Source: Diorhabda sublineata
Taxonomy: Eukaryota; Arthropoda; Insecta; Coleoptera; Chrysomelidae
Assembly: GCF_026230105.1 (NCBI RefSeq)
Contig: NC_079481.1
Location: forward strand, 31,472,489-31,536,488
DNA length: 64,000 nt
Direction: 5' to 3'
Shown here: positions 10,637 to 21,869 of the stretch, one piece after another
How the letters are laid out: the number at the start of each line of letters is the position of its first letter
Position numbering within the stretch: the stretch's first letter is position 1
Notes under the pieces: model-generated
Database searches by the model: none
Told to the model about the DNA's origin: nothing
What the model saw: the letters and a program-made list of their open reading frames with translations, nothing else
Program-made: the position numbers and the translations under genes

Positions 10637-13600
10637 ATGTTGAGATTAATATTAATTGTTGCATTTTTAATTGGATCAACAAGTTGCAAACGTCCCAATG
10701 TTCTGTTTATAATCGTTGATGATTTAAGACCAAGTTTAGAATGTTACGGAGATAAAGAAGCTGTTACACCAAATATAAATAAATTGGCGTCTAAAAGTTT
10801 TGTGTTTAAAAACGCATTTGCACAAGTAAGTATATCAATTATATTTCAATTGTTAATTTTCAGTATTTATCACAAGCTCTTATTTTTTAATTAAATATCT
10901 TGAAATTTACATACTAAAAAAATCAATTTGTTTACGTACGTAAATCTAATCAGCTGATTTGAACATGCGCGGAGAGGTAGTTTTCCCAAGAGGGTTAATT
11001 CATTATATAAATTATTTTATTTTGTGTGTGTAATGTGTTATTTACAGCAAGCTCTTTGCGCTCCTAGTAGAAACTCTTTATTAACGAGTAGACGTCCCGA
11101 TTCTCTTCATTTATACGACTTCCACAACTATTGGAGAGATACTGTTGGAAATTTTACAACAATCCCTCAACATTTCAAAGAAAATGGTTATTATACTTAC
11201 TCTATAGGAAAAGTATTTCATCCAGGTAGTACATCGAATTTTACGGACGATTCTCCATATAGTTGGAGTACTAAATCATTTCATCCAAAAACTGATACAT
11301 TTATTAACGCCAAAGTTTGTATTGGAAAAGACGGAAAACTGTATAAAAATTTAATTTGTCCCGTTGCTACTGAATTTCAGCCGTACGGAACATTACCAGA
11401 CTTGGAATCTCTAAACGAAGCGATTCGATTTTTAAAATATAAAGATGAAATAACGCAATCTAAACCGTATTTTCTTGCTGTTGGGTTCCATAAACCACAC
11501 ATTCCTTTTAAATTTCCACTAGAATATCTCAGTAAGTATTCATTTATAATAAATTCGAGTCAAAGGAGAAATTATAAAATAAAAAATTTATGTACGCCTA
11601 TGGATTAAGCAGCAATACGAAACGTCAAAATATCGATTTAAGGTTATGTTATAATTTTTACACGGTATTTTCAAAATTGATATTTATACGTATATAACAT
11701 TTTTTTATTTCGTATTATTAAGAAGTTTTGTTATGAAAGGTATTCGAAATTTGTCTGCTATTAAATCTAAACTGATATCTAATAGTATTGAAGATGTACG
11801 TGTTGAAAAAGTTTTGAAAATTTCTTTAAACGGTGATTATGCTACATTACAATATGAAAAAATAGGTGATAATACGTATGATTTAATACATACGAATATA
11901 CCTGAACAGTATCAAGGTTATGGACTTGGAACGTTATTTGCTAATGTAAGTAAACAAAAACTTCATATAATGATTTATTAATTTATAACGATATGCTGTT
12001 TAGTATTATCATGTTGTATATGTATTTTTATTTCAGAAAATATTTGAATACTTGTCAAACAAAAATGCAAAATTCAAATTGACTTGCGAATTTTTAGAAA
12101 AAGTATTTAACGAAAGTGGTGATAAGTATAGAAACTTTGTTATACCAAAATAGTTTGTAAATATTAAAAATTATGTTTTTATCTATTAGTACTGTTTATT
12201 TAGTCCACAATAACAATTTGTATATATATAAATGATAAATAAGAATGTAAAGTTGAAAAAGTAGAGGAATAATTATTATAAACAATGTACTTATACTTTG
12301 ATTGGAATATTGATCTTAGAATTTCTTTTTTGAAGCGGAAGATTAAACAAAAGCTTCTCCTTTGACTCCCTTGTCTGTTTATTTAATTTACAGAAAATAA
12401 CAAGTATACATTGCCGGTCAAAAGTTTTTGCCCGCTCCCTAATCCATTCATTCATTATATTTAATCTGTTTCTTATTCTTCAACCCTTATTTTCTATTCA
12501 AAGACTTGAAAAAATAGCTAGTTGGTCAAAGATTTTCCAAAAATTAAGAGACTATGTTGGCAATTAAGTTATTCTTGTCCCCTGGCACCTCGTTGATGAT
12601 AATTATCATCAGCTTGACAGAAACAGTGTAACGTAGTGTGATATATAGGATGGGCAAAAACTTTTGACAATATGCTAAAGGTAAATTGGTGATTATTAGA
12701 AATTTTCCATATTTTAGAATTTCATCCAATTGAAAATATAACTCTCCCAGTTAACAGGAGACGTTCAGCCACTCTCCCTACAGTCGCATGGAGTTCTTGG
12801 ATAGATATAAGATGGAGAGAGGATATAAAGCAATTAAACGTTTCGTTTCCTTTCGGTCCGATGCCTGATGAGACGATAAAAAAAATAAAACAGGCGTATT
12901 ATTCATCTGTGACTTACATTGATGATTTGGTGGGGAAATTGATGAAATATGTCAAAAGAAACACCATAATTGTGTTCACCTCAGATCATGGTAATTATAT
13001 ATAATTTTTTGAGGTTACGAACTCGACTAACAATGTTTTTTTTTCTAAATTCATTCATAATATCATCATCTATCACGTTAAGTGTCAACTGAAACTACAA
13101 GTGAAAAGGCGAGGTGAAGTCTACTTCACTTCAGTTAATCCCAAGCCCTTTCTAAATTTTCAGTTGTTTTCATGGTTTACAGAGCTTCTTCTTCCACAAT
13201 TTCCATTATTTTTTATTATGTGTCTTTTGTTTTATTACCTACCATTTGATTCCTCGTTATTTTCCTGCCATGTTTATTTTTTCTATCCAGGTTTTCTTTA
13301 TTTGTTTTTTTTAATTAATACTTCATATATCTTCCGTGATAACCATCTCAGTTGCACTTTTGCCCCCAATTTTCCCTTATAAAGTTATTTCTTATTATAT
13401 CACATCCAATTTTCTATATCAATAATTCGATTTATATTTGAATCACCCTCGTAACAAAAGGTTAGTATTTGTAGATATAAAACATCGTTTAAAGTAGCAA
13501 TATTACCACTATCTATTCTTATTAATTACCTATCACATAATAAAGTCAAATTTTCTCTAAAAATTCATGAGTAAAGTGTAAATGTAAATAAAAATTATCG

Positions 13601-16057
13601 GAATGGCAATTTTAATAAATCGATTTTATTTGTGACATATGTGACAGGAGCTGTCGTTTAATAACATACGACATTAACTCTATGGTTCTTTTTTAATCTG
13701 TGGCTAGTTGCCTATACGACTCATTTATTTTCACAAATAAAGAAAAATATCGGTTTTAATACATAATCAAGTTATCGTTATAAAGACAACATTGTGTTTT
13801 CAAAAAAAAAAAGTGCCTAATAACCCTATACAATAGACTACAAGAGTGTTAACATCAAACACCGCCATTGTTAGAACAAGTCACAGATCACTTTCCGAAC
13901 AAAGTTTTAATTGCGTTATATAGATTGTATATATGCTTATTGATTTGCGATTTTTTCGTACTTTTTTTCGATAAATTTTGCAAAATGTACAAAATACATT
14001 ACCATCTCATACAATAGTAAACTAATTACTGTTTAAATAACAAAACACAAACACTACCTCACAAACTTTGTCTGGAATATCACGGACGTGACGTCACGTT
14101 CCGGCTGTCTATTTGGATGTTACATACAGAGCGAAAAAAATAAAAATTAACTATCACCACTTTATAAAAAAGGTATAATTTGAGGTTAGAAATAACAGGT
14201 ATATTTTGAATGCGATAATATTTGAAAAAATCTATGATTAAATTCGATAACTCCCTATTAATTAGGAATTTAAATTAAATTGAATAACCTTGGATTGTTT
14301 CTTACAATCATATCACCAATATTTAGTTTATTCATGTTTCATAAAAAGCTATTTAATTCAAATATATGGTGATTAAATTTCGAATTACACGGAAATTCTA
14401 ACACGTTAAAGTAAAAAAAGAAGTTACTTGAAATTAGACCTTCAATTTAATCACCTCCTATTGTTAGATATATTAAAAATTACCTATTATACTAACATAA
14501 GGATTAAAATTAGAAATCAGTGTTTCTAGATAACTTACCTTGTTGCCAATTAGTCCACTTTTTAATAAAAACTGATAGTTGTGAATTAAGCCACAAACAA
14601 ATTCCATTGAATAAACTTGTCCATGCAAATATAAAATGTCTTATATGATTTTTTTCACGTGAATCACTAATTTAAATCTACCAACTCAATTAAAGTTCTA
14701 TATGACACACATTATCAAATTATGTTAAAATCTGACAATTATGTGTAATCTGGCAACGCTGATTCGAATATAATTCACGGAACGTAACTTCAGATTCAAA
14801 AGTAAGTCTTCGAATATGTGTTCTGTGGTATGTTCGGTCTATCAACTAATTTATCTGTCAGTTGTAGATAGCTTCTATATCACCACTTACCTTGTTGCCA
14901 GTTTCTTCACTTTTTAATATAAACTGATAGTTGTGAATTATGCCACAGACAAATTAAGTTAGGTAGTAGACTTTCACATTTTATATTATATTTTGATTCA
15001 AACTGTCAACAAAAATATTTTAAGGATGGTCTATAGGGGAACACGGAGAATTCTCGAAATATAGTAACTACGATGTTGCATCAAAAGTTCCTTTATTAAT
15101 TCGAGTTCCAGGATTATCAGAACGTGAAGTAATTTTTCAACAACCAGTTGAATTAGTTGATTTATTCCCAACGTTAGTAGACCTAACACAAATTTCAAGT
15201 CCTTTAAAAACATGCCCTTTAAAAAAAGTGGATATTACTTGTACAGAAGGCAAAAGTTTGATACCTCACATGGTATCAAAAGTTAAAGGAAAGGTAAATA
15301 TAATTAAAACACGTTTTATTGCTTTGTATATACAGGACGTATGCTTTAGTGTTTGTGCTCAATACATTTTTATTTATTACGTTAAGAATTTATATTTACT
15401 TGTAAAGGCGGCAACGTCGCCTGGTTGCGAGCTGGTCGCTAGGCCGACAAGACGTAAAAAAAAGAAGAAGACTTGAATAAATACACATGTTTGTATCCAT
15501 TATTCGCACATTTTAATTTTGATTTAAGTTATTTAATAGTGCAAGTATAAACTCTCAACATTTAGAGACCTTTTCAAATATGTAAAAAATGATATCAACG
15601 TGGTAATTGATAGAGGTGGTGTCAAAGATCTTAAAACACGCCATTGACTGAAGTATCTAAAGTGTATTTTCGTGAAATGTTGAATATCGAAATATTCTGT
15701 ATTTATAAATATGTTTGAAACGAATTTTAGGAAATTTCTCATCTTACTGCATTTACTCAGTATCCGAGATCGGGCGTTTTTCCGTCAATACACCCCAACA
15801 GCGACGAACCCAAACTAAACGAAATCAATATCATGGGGTATTCTCTTAGGAACGAAATTTTCAGATACACAGAATGGGTTGAATTTTCCACGGAAACTTT
15901 TAAACCGGACTGGAATGTCGTATACGGGAGAGAATTGTATAATCACGTGATAGATACAGACGAAAATATAAATTTGGTAGACAGAGACGGACTAAGAAAT
16001 ATTACTAGTGATTTGAGGAAGAAATTAATACTGGGTTGGAGATATGTCAAAGTTTAA
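10637..16057 (+). CDS. Ids: Iduronate 2-sulfatase
   Basis: Lysosomal sulfatase that removes the 2-sulfate from iduronate in heparan and dermatan sulfate. Five exons: 10637-10825, 11048-11531, 12718-12990, 15025-15293, 15731-16057; frame is kept throughout, giving 513 residues (human 550). Residues 1-17 are a signal peptide (LRLILIVAFLIGS). Metal-site aspartates sit in IIVDDLRPS. The formylglycine cysteine is Cys67 in LCAPSR, at the start of exon 2. Other active-site segments are intact: GKVFHP, GFHKPHIPF, FTSDHG across the exon 3/4 junction, and GEHGEFSKYSNYDV with the conserved lysine. The C-terminal subdomain has TAFTQYPR and MGYSLRNE as in vertebrate IDS. Intron 2 holds a complete nested gene and a Tc1-type MITE; intron 3 is 2 kb. 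Polyadenylation signals follow at 16089 and 16102. The gene looks functional. Confidence 0.96.
11733..12153 (+). CDS. Natd1: NATD1-like small GNAT-fold protein, nested in an Ids intron
   Basis: Two exons, 11733-11945 and 12037-12153, joined in phase 0 with GTAAGT and TTTCAG splice sites, give 109 residues. The sequence matches the small N-acetyltransferase-domain-containing protein 1 family (human NATD1, about 113 residues): the YEKIGDNTYDLIHTNIPE strand-turn segment, then the acetyl-CoA-binding loop QGYGLGTLFA (GxGxG/A type), then KLTCEFLEKV and a YRNFVIP tail. It lies wholly inside intron 2 of iduronate sulfatase on the same strand, so it needs its own promoter and terminator or must arise by alternative processing. 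The upstream 200 bp (11532-11732) are AT-rich with no clear core promoter. The start ATG is the first in frame. The substrate of this family is not established. Confidence 0.85.
12407..12673. mobile_element. Tc1-type MITE in Ids intron 2
   Basis: About 265 bp bounded by inverted termini: left GGTCAAAAGTTTTTGCCC at 12416-12433, right GGGCAAAAACTTTTGACA at 12652-12669. Flanking TA dinucleotides are consistent with a Tc1/mariner target site. The same termini bound the larger element at 29398-30130, so this is probably an internally deleted derivative of that family. It ends about 45 bp upstream of the exon 3 acceptor of iduronate sulfatase, close to the expected branch-point region. Confidence 0.75.
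14085..14102. promoter_or_regulatory. CRE-like palindrome (GACGTGACGTCACGTT)
   Basis: Near-perfect palindrome centred on TGACGTCA, the consensus site for CREB/ATF bZIP factors, in the third intron of iduronate sulfatase and next to unusually GC-rich sequence for this region (CACGTTCCGGCTG). It could be an intronic enhancer or an unannotated internal promoter; no transcript is evident. Confidence 0.35.
14532..14603. repeat. Direct repeat copy A (about 72 bp)
   Basis: Begins CTTACCTTGTTGCCA and runs through CACTTTTTAATA, AAACTGATAGTTGTGAATTA and GCCACA. A second copy with a few changes lies at 14886-14961 in the same orientation, about 355 bp downstream. Confidence 0.8.
14886..14961. repeat. 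Direct repeat copy B (about 72 bp)
   Basis: Second copy of the repeat at 14532-14603: shared CTTACCTTGTTGCCA, CACTTTTTAATA and AAACTGATAGTTGTGAATTA blocks. The pair suggests a local duplication or two copies of a dispersed element. Confidence 0.8.
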
Positions 16058-16088
16058 ATAATTAAATTTCCATTTATTTTATATTGTA

Positions 16089-16107
16089 AATAAAATTTCA
16101 TAATAAA
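16089..16107 (+). terminator. Polyadenylation signals of Ids
   Basis: Two AATAAA hexamers (16089-16094 and 16102-16107) begin 32 bp after the iduronate sulfatase stop codon. Either could direct 3' processing. Confidence 0.6.
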
Positions 16108-16350
16108 TATTGTTTTTACTTATGGGAATTTTTTATCCGCTTTCGTTGAACAATTTTTTTAAAAAATCGATTCTAATTCATGATAAAAAAATTAATTTCC
16201 GATTATTTTCAAATAAATTAATAATCGATATCTCGATTCCTTAATTCTGATGCTGCTAATAAATTGAAATTATCCCAAATTCTTGTATAAGTATTGAAAT
16301 TTACTATAAACAAATACATTTTGAACTTCACCTGCTAGAGAATCCATTGT

Positions 16351-16400
16351 GTTAAAAAATATCGATAAACTTCTCTACATGCATCGATATTTTTTAAAAC
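16351..16400. repeat. Short perfect hairpin with ATCGAT stem
   Basis: The left arm TAAAAAATATCGAT (ending 16366) is the exact complement of ATCGATATTTTTTA (from 16383), a 14-bp stem with a 16-base loop. The stem includes TATCGATA-like words resembling DREF sites. It lies about 300 bp past the end of iduronate sulfatase. It may be structural, a transposon end or chance in AT-rich DNA. Confidence 0.55.
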
Positions 16401-18996
16401 AATCGATACTATATACTTTGTTTCACTTGCACCTCCCCAAACTATTAGTTCTTCTTTTTTCTATAACTTGTCATCTATCCATGTAAGTATACAGTAACCT
16501 TGAGTAGTTGTAAGTGTGTAAGAAATTATTCAATGGAATTGGCTATATAAGATGGAGGAAAACGATCACGTGAAATTGTGATAAACGTTGAATTTTCAAT
16601 TAGAACTAAATTTGTTTCAATAAATTAATATCAGAAATGAAATAAAATAACATCAATTTTTTTTCTTCTTTTTTCATTTAATAAATTTGGTTAAATACAG
16701 GAAACATTCTTACACAACATGTAATTTTAGTGTTCAAAGTGACAGTTGACATGTATGACATTTGATTTAATTGTTACCGGATTGATTAACTATATTGTGT
16801 ACTGATTAGTAAAAATTCTAAACTTATTCGTTATTATTTTATTTCCTCATTTCACAATTATTTAACTTTCTATTGTATCTATTTGAGTACTTTTCGGAAA
16901 CCATGCCGTAACAGCTGATCAGTTTCTGAACGTTCTATCCTGTTGTTACTTCACGTTTCTTGTAATGTAATTAATAATTTTATAGTTCTATGTTTACAGA
17001 TAGTTATTTTTATATCAAAGTAACCCAACAATTACTTAGTTCACAAGAATTAATTGTTGATTTAAGAGTAACAATAGTTGAAAACAACAAAAACAAATTA
17101 AACAGCCGATCGTATTTATTCACTAATAAGCCGCAGTGGTGCCAAATTTATAAGATGTGCTTTAAAATATATATTGTAGTTCTTTCAAGAAAAAGTATGT
17201 TTTTATTCACCAATGTGATTATAATGTTTTAAAAATATATTAAATCGACAGAAAACGATAAATACCAATTATTGTTATAACAATACTAGCGCGAAACACA
17301 AAAAAATTACATAAATATTATGAAATTATGTAAACGATAAAAATTGTGTTAAAATATGATAATTTATGTGTAATCTGGCAACACCGACACTGGTCCAATT
17401 CGCCCAGTTTTCAGTGAACTTATTACTTTCCGATCATCCTCGAGGTAAGCCGATAGTTTCCGAAAGACTTCTAAAAAGATTGTAAACAAGCAACAAGAAA
17501 ATATTTATCACCGAAATAAGTATCATATTTCAAAAACAACTCTTTCTTCTAATATAAACTAATTCTTTATTAATATATTTTCAATATAAATAAATTTATC
17601 TACCAAATCAACACCGATGAAGCGATTAAATGTGTTGTTTACTTATTAAATTGTATCGCGTATAATACAACACAATAATAATAACGATAACAGATGACTC
17701 GATTTCATTGTAACTGAACGATCATGCGTTTCAAGCATCATAGGGAATAATAAGGAAAACGAGAATGTAAACAAGTTTTACGGGGGGACATTGATAAGAT
17801 TTCGATTAAAAAAATAATACACGCTAGTTAAGAAATGGAAAAGTGAGATTTTCATGGTGAGTTAATTAAGTTATAATATTCAATACAATATTCAGAAGTT
17901 CCGAGTTCGATTCCCACACTAATCCGTTACAATCAAATTTTTTTTTTATAATTCATAAAGATCAATAAAATGAAATTAAAACAAAAGCAGTAAATACCAA
18001 AATTACTCATCCAAATCTGTGGTTTAAGTACGTCATACAAAGTGTCAAAAGTCAGTATATTATTGAAATAGCACTGATACCAACTCTCGAAAATACTTGT
18101 CCCTAAATCTTTAGTTGAAAATCGTACTGTATTATTTAAATATTTGATATGAACAACTGAGCATAGAAAACATAACCATAGATTCACCATATCTCTCGTT
18201 CTATGTTTATGGTAAGCTTTCCAATATGACAGTTATTCAAATGCACATTTTTAGTAGTTGGAAATTTTAATAGACTTCACTTACGTCAATAAATAAATGG
18301 CTACCATTAATAATCATAATAGTAATTATGATATTAAGAAGAATTAATTTTAATTTATATTACATTACAAATAAATAACATTCTCCGCCACTGGAACTTG
18401 AATTCGTATTTTATTATCGAAAATCTGTGCACGATTTCGCTGATTAATTATCTGAAATTTAATTGCTCATAATTATATCCAACGAAACGAAATTTCTTAC
18501 GTATCGAATAAACCCCGTAGATCTATTAATTCCTATCCGTAAATACGTGAGAGAGAAAGCAGTTGTGAAAGCCCGTTTTTACACGGAGGTGTGTTATCTA
18601 CGTAACGTAATTCTCAACCATCTATTTATATTTTTAAATCCACAGATTACGGTTATTGAACAACAGGGTTCTAACACCTTTACGTCCAATGACAATAAGA
18701 TCGAAACGAATGAGCGACGTTTCTGTCAACCGCGTATTCGTTACAGAAATTGCTGCTTGAGCAATTTGTACTTTGGACTATGGTTAAAAGTTGAAGTCCA
18801 CGCTATATGTTTTAATACAGATTTAGTATTATAAATAATTTTGAATTAGTGGGAACAAGTTGATAGCGGGTAAAACGCGTTAATTCGCTTTTTTATTTGT
18901 GTTGTTTTTCAAGTTGGTTGTGTTTAGTGGAAATATCAGCTGTTTCGAGAGGGTGAGTTTTCTGTTAACCTCTATTAGGAATTTTTTACTTTTGTT

Positions 18997-19010
18997 AGTA
19001 GATGGCGCGG
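18997..19010 (+). promoter_or_regulatory. CTCF-like site (AGTAGATGGCGCGG)
   Basis: Matches the conserved CTCF core AGATGGCGC shared between flies and vertebrates. It is GC-rich in an AT-rich setting. Binding is inferred from the motif alone. Confidence 0.35.
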
Positions 19011-19883
19011 TTTTTTCAAATAATAATCTGCTGTGATGATTTTAGATATTGGAGAAAGTAGAAATTGTGCTTTTTTAAGTAGGATTTAGGAATATACAGA
19101 GTAGATCGAAAATTACATTTGTTATTTTAAGAAATTATAAAATTTGTACGAGGAGTAGTCATAGTATTAATGGTATATCAATACTAAAGTTATAAAAGAA
19201 GAAAATATTTAATAATTTTGAGGTTAATCAGATTTTAACGTTTTATAATGCCACTAAAACGATTTAGGTAACTAATAATTCAGTTTCGGCTGGTTTTAAA
19301 GATCTCGGGGGCGTGGATCGAGGAGAAGAAGAAAGTTTTATCGTATACAGATACATAGTTGCCTATTTGCATGTAAAGTTGATAAAAACTGTTTATTATG
19401 TTTAAATCAAATGGAAACATATAAAACTAATTAAACATTTAATGAAAAATTATTTTTAATAGTTCATAGTTTGATATTATCGTGGTCTTTTTGATTTTTG
19501 GGTTCTATAAAATCGAAAAAAACTCGATTTCTATGAAATTTTTTATAAAATTCCAATTTTGATGACAAAAATTACGGACATAATAACATTTCCTTCCAAA
19601 ATAAGTACGTTCGTCTTTCTTTGTGATAAAACATTCATTTTGTTTTCTATTATTTCTGGAGTAAAAATAAACTTGGCAACACAGCAAGCCGTTTCGATAG
19701 TTGATTGACGAATTGAAAAAAAAAACTAATTAAAATAATTATTATTGTGAATTATCTCTTCTATAGCTCGACTAAATACCAATATTTTTCATTCGAATTT
19801 GTAAATACTCATAATAATAATTTAACCTATAACAATAGTCCAGTCAAAATTACTGTAGAATGGCAAAGTTTGTGAAAACTATT

Positions 19884-20231
19884 CCGGAATATGATTTTCG
19901 AATTATATTTTGAAAATATCAAAAAAAGTCTAGAATAAAAGTTGTAGAGCATAAAATTTTAGGCCTACATCATCTGGACCACTTTTCCCCGGAAAAATAC
20001 AAATTGCAATTCAATTTTTTTAATTTTCTTATAAACGTTATAAAGAAAAATCGTGAAGAAAGAAATTTTCATCCCTTCTATTAAATGGCGTTAGGTTTTT
20101 AATTTATATTAAACTTTTTTTATTACTCTAAATCGTCCTAGTGGTGCGTTTTAGGGGAAAAGTGGTTTACAAACTTTTATTGAAACTTTTATTTGACATT
20201 TTCAAAATATAACCTAAAAATCGTATTAAGG
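19884..20231. repeat. Fold-back (long inverted repeat) element
   Basis: The left arm (19884-19990) and right arm (20154-20231) are imperfect reverse complements. On the left TTATATTTTGAAAATATCAA is followed by AATAAAAGTTGTA and CCACTTTTCCCC; the reverse complement of the right arm reads TTATATTTTGAAAATGTCAA, AATAAAAGTTTGTA and CCACTTTTCCCC in the same order. The loop is about 160 bp. No coding capacity is seen. It is likely a fold-back MITE. Confidence 0.7.
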
Positions 20232-21076
20232 GGGTACTTTTTAATTTCTTTCACCTTCTTTTCGGGGTTTTTCTACTTTTTTCAGAGTTTCATACACATT
20301 TTTTTGATTATTTCCGTATAATTTCACTGTACTATAACTGACGTTTCTGTTATAGGTAATTACAGCGTTGCCAATTTAAAAATTTTAATTACATAACATA
20401 ATTAGGTATATACGAATTATTTATTTTAATCAATTCGTGAATGATTTGTTTTAGTTTTACGGTTAAAAATATTTCATGGTAAATATAAATGTGTAATTCT
20501 TATCATAAATTAAAATTAACAACTTGTTTTGTGATAAAAGTATTTGAATAAAACTATAACAAACAGCTGATAACGATACAAAGGATTTTCGTAATAAATA
20601 AACTATTAACAATAAAAATATTGAGCCAAAATAATTTTATAATCAAAAATTATCTCAAGTAAAAACAACATCGAAATACCTATTAAAAACATCAGCTATC
20701 CAATTTTAGATACCTAACCTAGTTTCTCAAGACGCGTCTATTTCCATTGGACTAAATATCTTTTTTTATAACACGTGGCTTTATTAAAACGCTTATGACG
20801 AGGTGGTTTAGTCTTCAACGGTCAAAACGTACAATCTATTAGACAAATAAGTTTATTTACGAATAAACAATAGCAACAACTTGTATGTGTACATCATAAT
20901 TGACCTTTACAAGCCGGTTGATTGAAAAACAAATATAACACATCGTTCGAAATTGTTTGAATATTTATGTTAAATACATGCAAAAGTAACAAATAGACTC
21001 CCATTTTTCAATAATATTATGAGTAAAAACTTTGTTTATAAATAGGTTATAAGTATATTAGTCACTAACTCGAGAC

Positions 21077-21091
21077 AGGCGCCATCTATTA
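21077..21091 (-). promoter_or_regulatory. CTCF-like site
   Basis: On the minus strand the sequence reads AATAGATGGCGCCTG, matching the CTCF core. It is one of three such sites within 2.6 kb upstream of the acyl-CoA ligase gene. Confidence 0.35.
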
Positions 21092-21540
21092 AAAGTAAAT
21101 ATAAGTACTGTAAGTAGAAGCAGGTTTCATCATTTCTACCGATTTATAATGATCGACATTAAAATATTAGTTTGTAGAGAAAACAATCACCCTAATAGTA
21201 AGTTTACTATCGAATATACGGTGATTTATGATAATAAAAAGGAAAAAGATAGAAATTTACAATCATTTATTCTATTCTGTGAAATTAGATTCGAACAAAA
21301 CTAGGTTACGTCATGATACAGACCTTCACAGCGTTGCCAAACTTCATATAAAAAGTATTTAAACATAAAAAATGTTTGCATATAATAAATAAACCCTATT
21401 TACACGGTTTGGACTCAAACGTTTTTTAACAGTTACACACTCTATTTACATTTGGCTTTTATTAATTACCTTGAGTGAATTTAGTCTACAGTTTTCTATA
21501 AACTTCTAAAAATCGTTTTGTATAGAATAAAGCTATTGTT

Positions 21541-21556
21541 CAGAGATGGCGCTAGC
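21541..21556 (+). promoter_or_regulatory. CTCF-like site
   Basis: CAGAGATGGCGCTAGC contains the AGATGGCGC core, about 340 bp upstream of the ligase start codon. Confidence 0.35.
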
Positions 21557-21701
21557 AACATTATTTAATATTTAACATAATTATTTAACAATTGTAGGGG
21601 TAACTGTATATTATCAGCATCAATTTATGCACAATAAATAATAAAAAAAATTATACTTTGTTTTTTTGCATTTCACACAAATCTTAAAAATGCTCAATAT
21701 A

Positions 21702-21869
21702 TACGAGATGTGGTTATTAAGTAAGGAGCGCTGCTATATAAATACATACGACTGTCAGCTGTTTAAGTCTGAAGCATATTTCTGTAGACAAACCAGTGTA
21801 GCCGTTACATAATAACAAAATAAAATGTTTTACATCACCATTTTCGTTATTTAATAGCTACACCTCGTA
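21702..21869. mobile_element. Mariner-type MITE upstream of the acyl-CoA ligase
   Basis: A 168-bp element with inverted termini: left TACGAGATGTGGTTATTAAG, right (reverse complement) TACGAGGTGTAGCTATTAAA. These resemble irritans-type mariner ends (ACGAGGTGTG, later AAGTAAGGAG), and TA flanks both sides. It has no coding capacity. It ends 24 bp before the ligase ATG and carries a TATA-like CTATATAAATA at about 21734. Immediately after it, TTTGTTTTAG could be a 3' splice site for a 5'-UTR exon. Confidence 0.7.

Larger units (their letters stand above)
12991..15024. other. Ids intron 3, no coding sequence
   Basis: Two kilobases of AT-rich intron. Contents noted: a CRE-like palindrome at 14085-14102, a pair of roughly 72 bp direct repeats (14532-14603 and 14886-14961), and a TGGCAACGCTG motif at 14751. 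A 93-codon open frame at 13101-13382 has no recognisable similarity and is very Phe/Leu-rich, as expected by chance in T-rich DNA. Confidence 0.55.
16108..21701. other. Gene-poor intergenic region with repeats
   Basis: About 5.6 kb without a recognisable gene. The longest open frame (18463-18834, + strand, 123 codons) has no similarity I can name, no signal peptide and no repeats, and is not called. The region holds a small hairpin (16351-16400), a copy of a dispersed repeat (16912-16933), TGGCAACACCG at 17376, CTCF-like sites, a fold-back element (19884-20231), and two TTGCCAA motifs upstream of the ligase gene (around 20365 and 21335). Confidence 0.5.

Noticed and set aside
17903..17940. 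tRNA gene suggested by GTTCGATTCC
   Set aside because: No paired acceptor, D or anticodon arms and no matching A box; at most a SINE or tRNA relic.
18463..18834. 123-codon open frame in the intergenic region
   Set aside because: No recognisable domain, no signal peptide, no clear splice or promoter context; it could be chance. Listed only in the region note.
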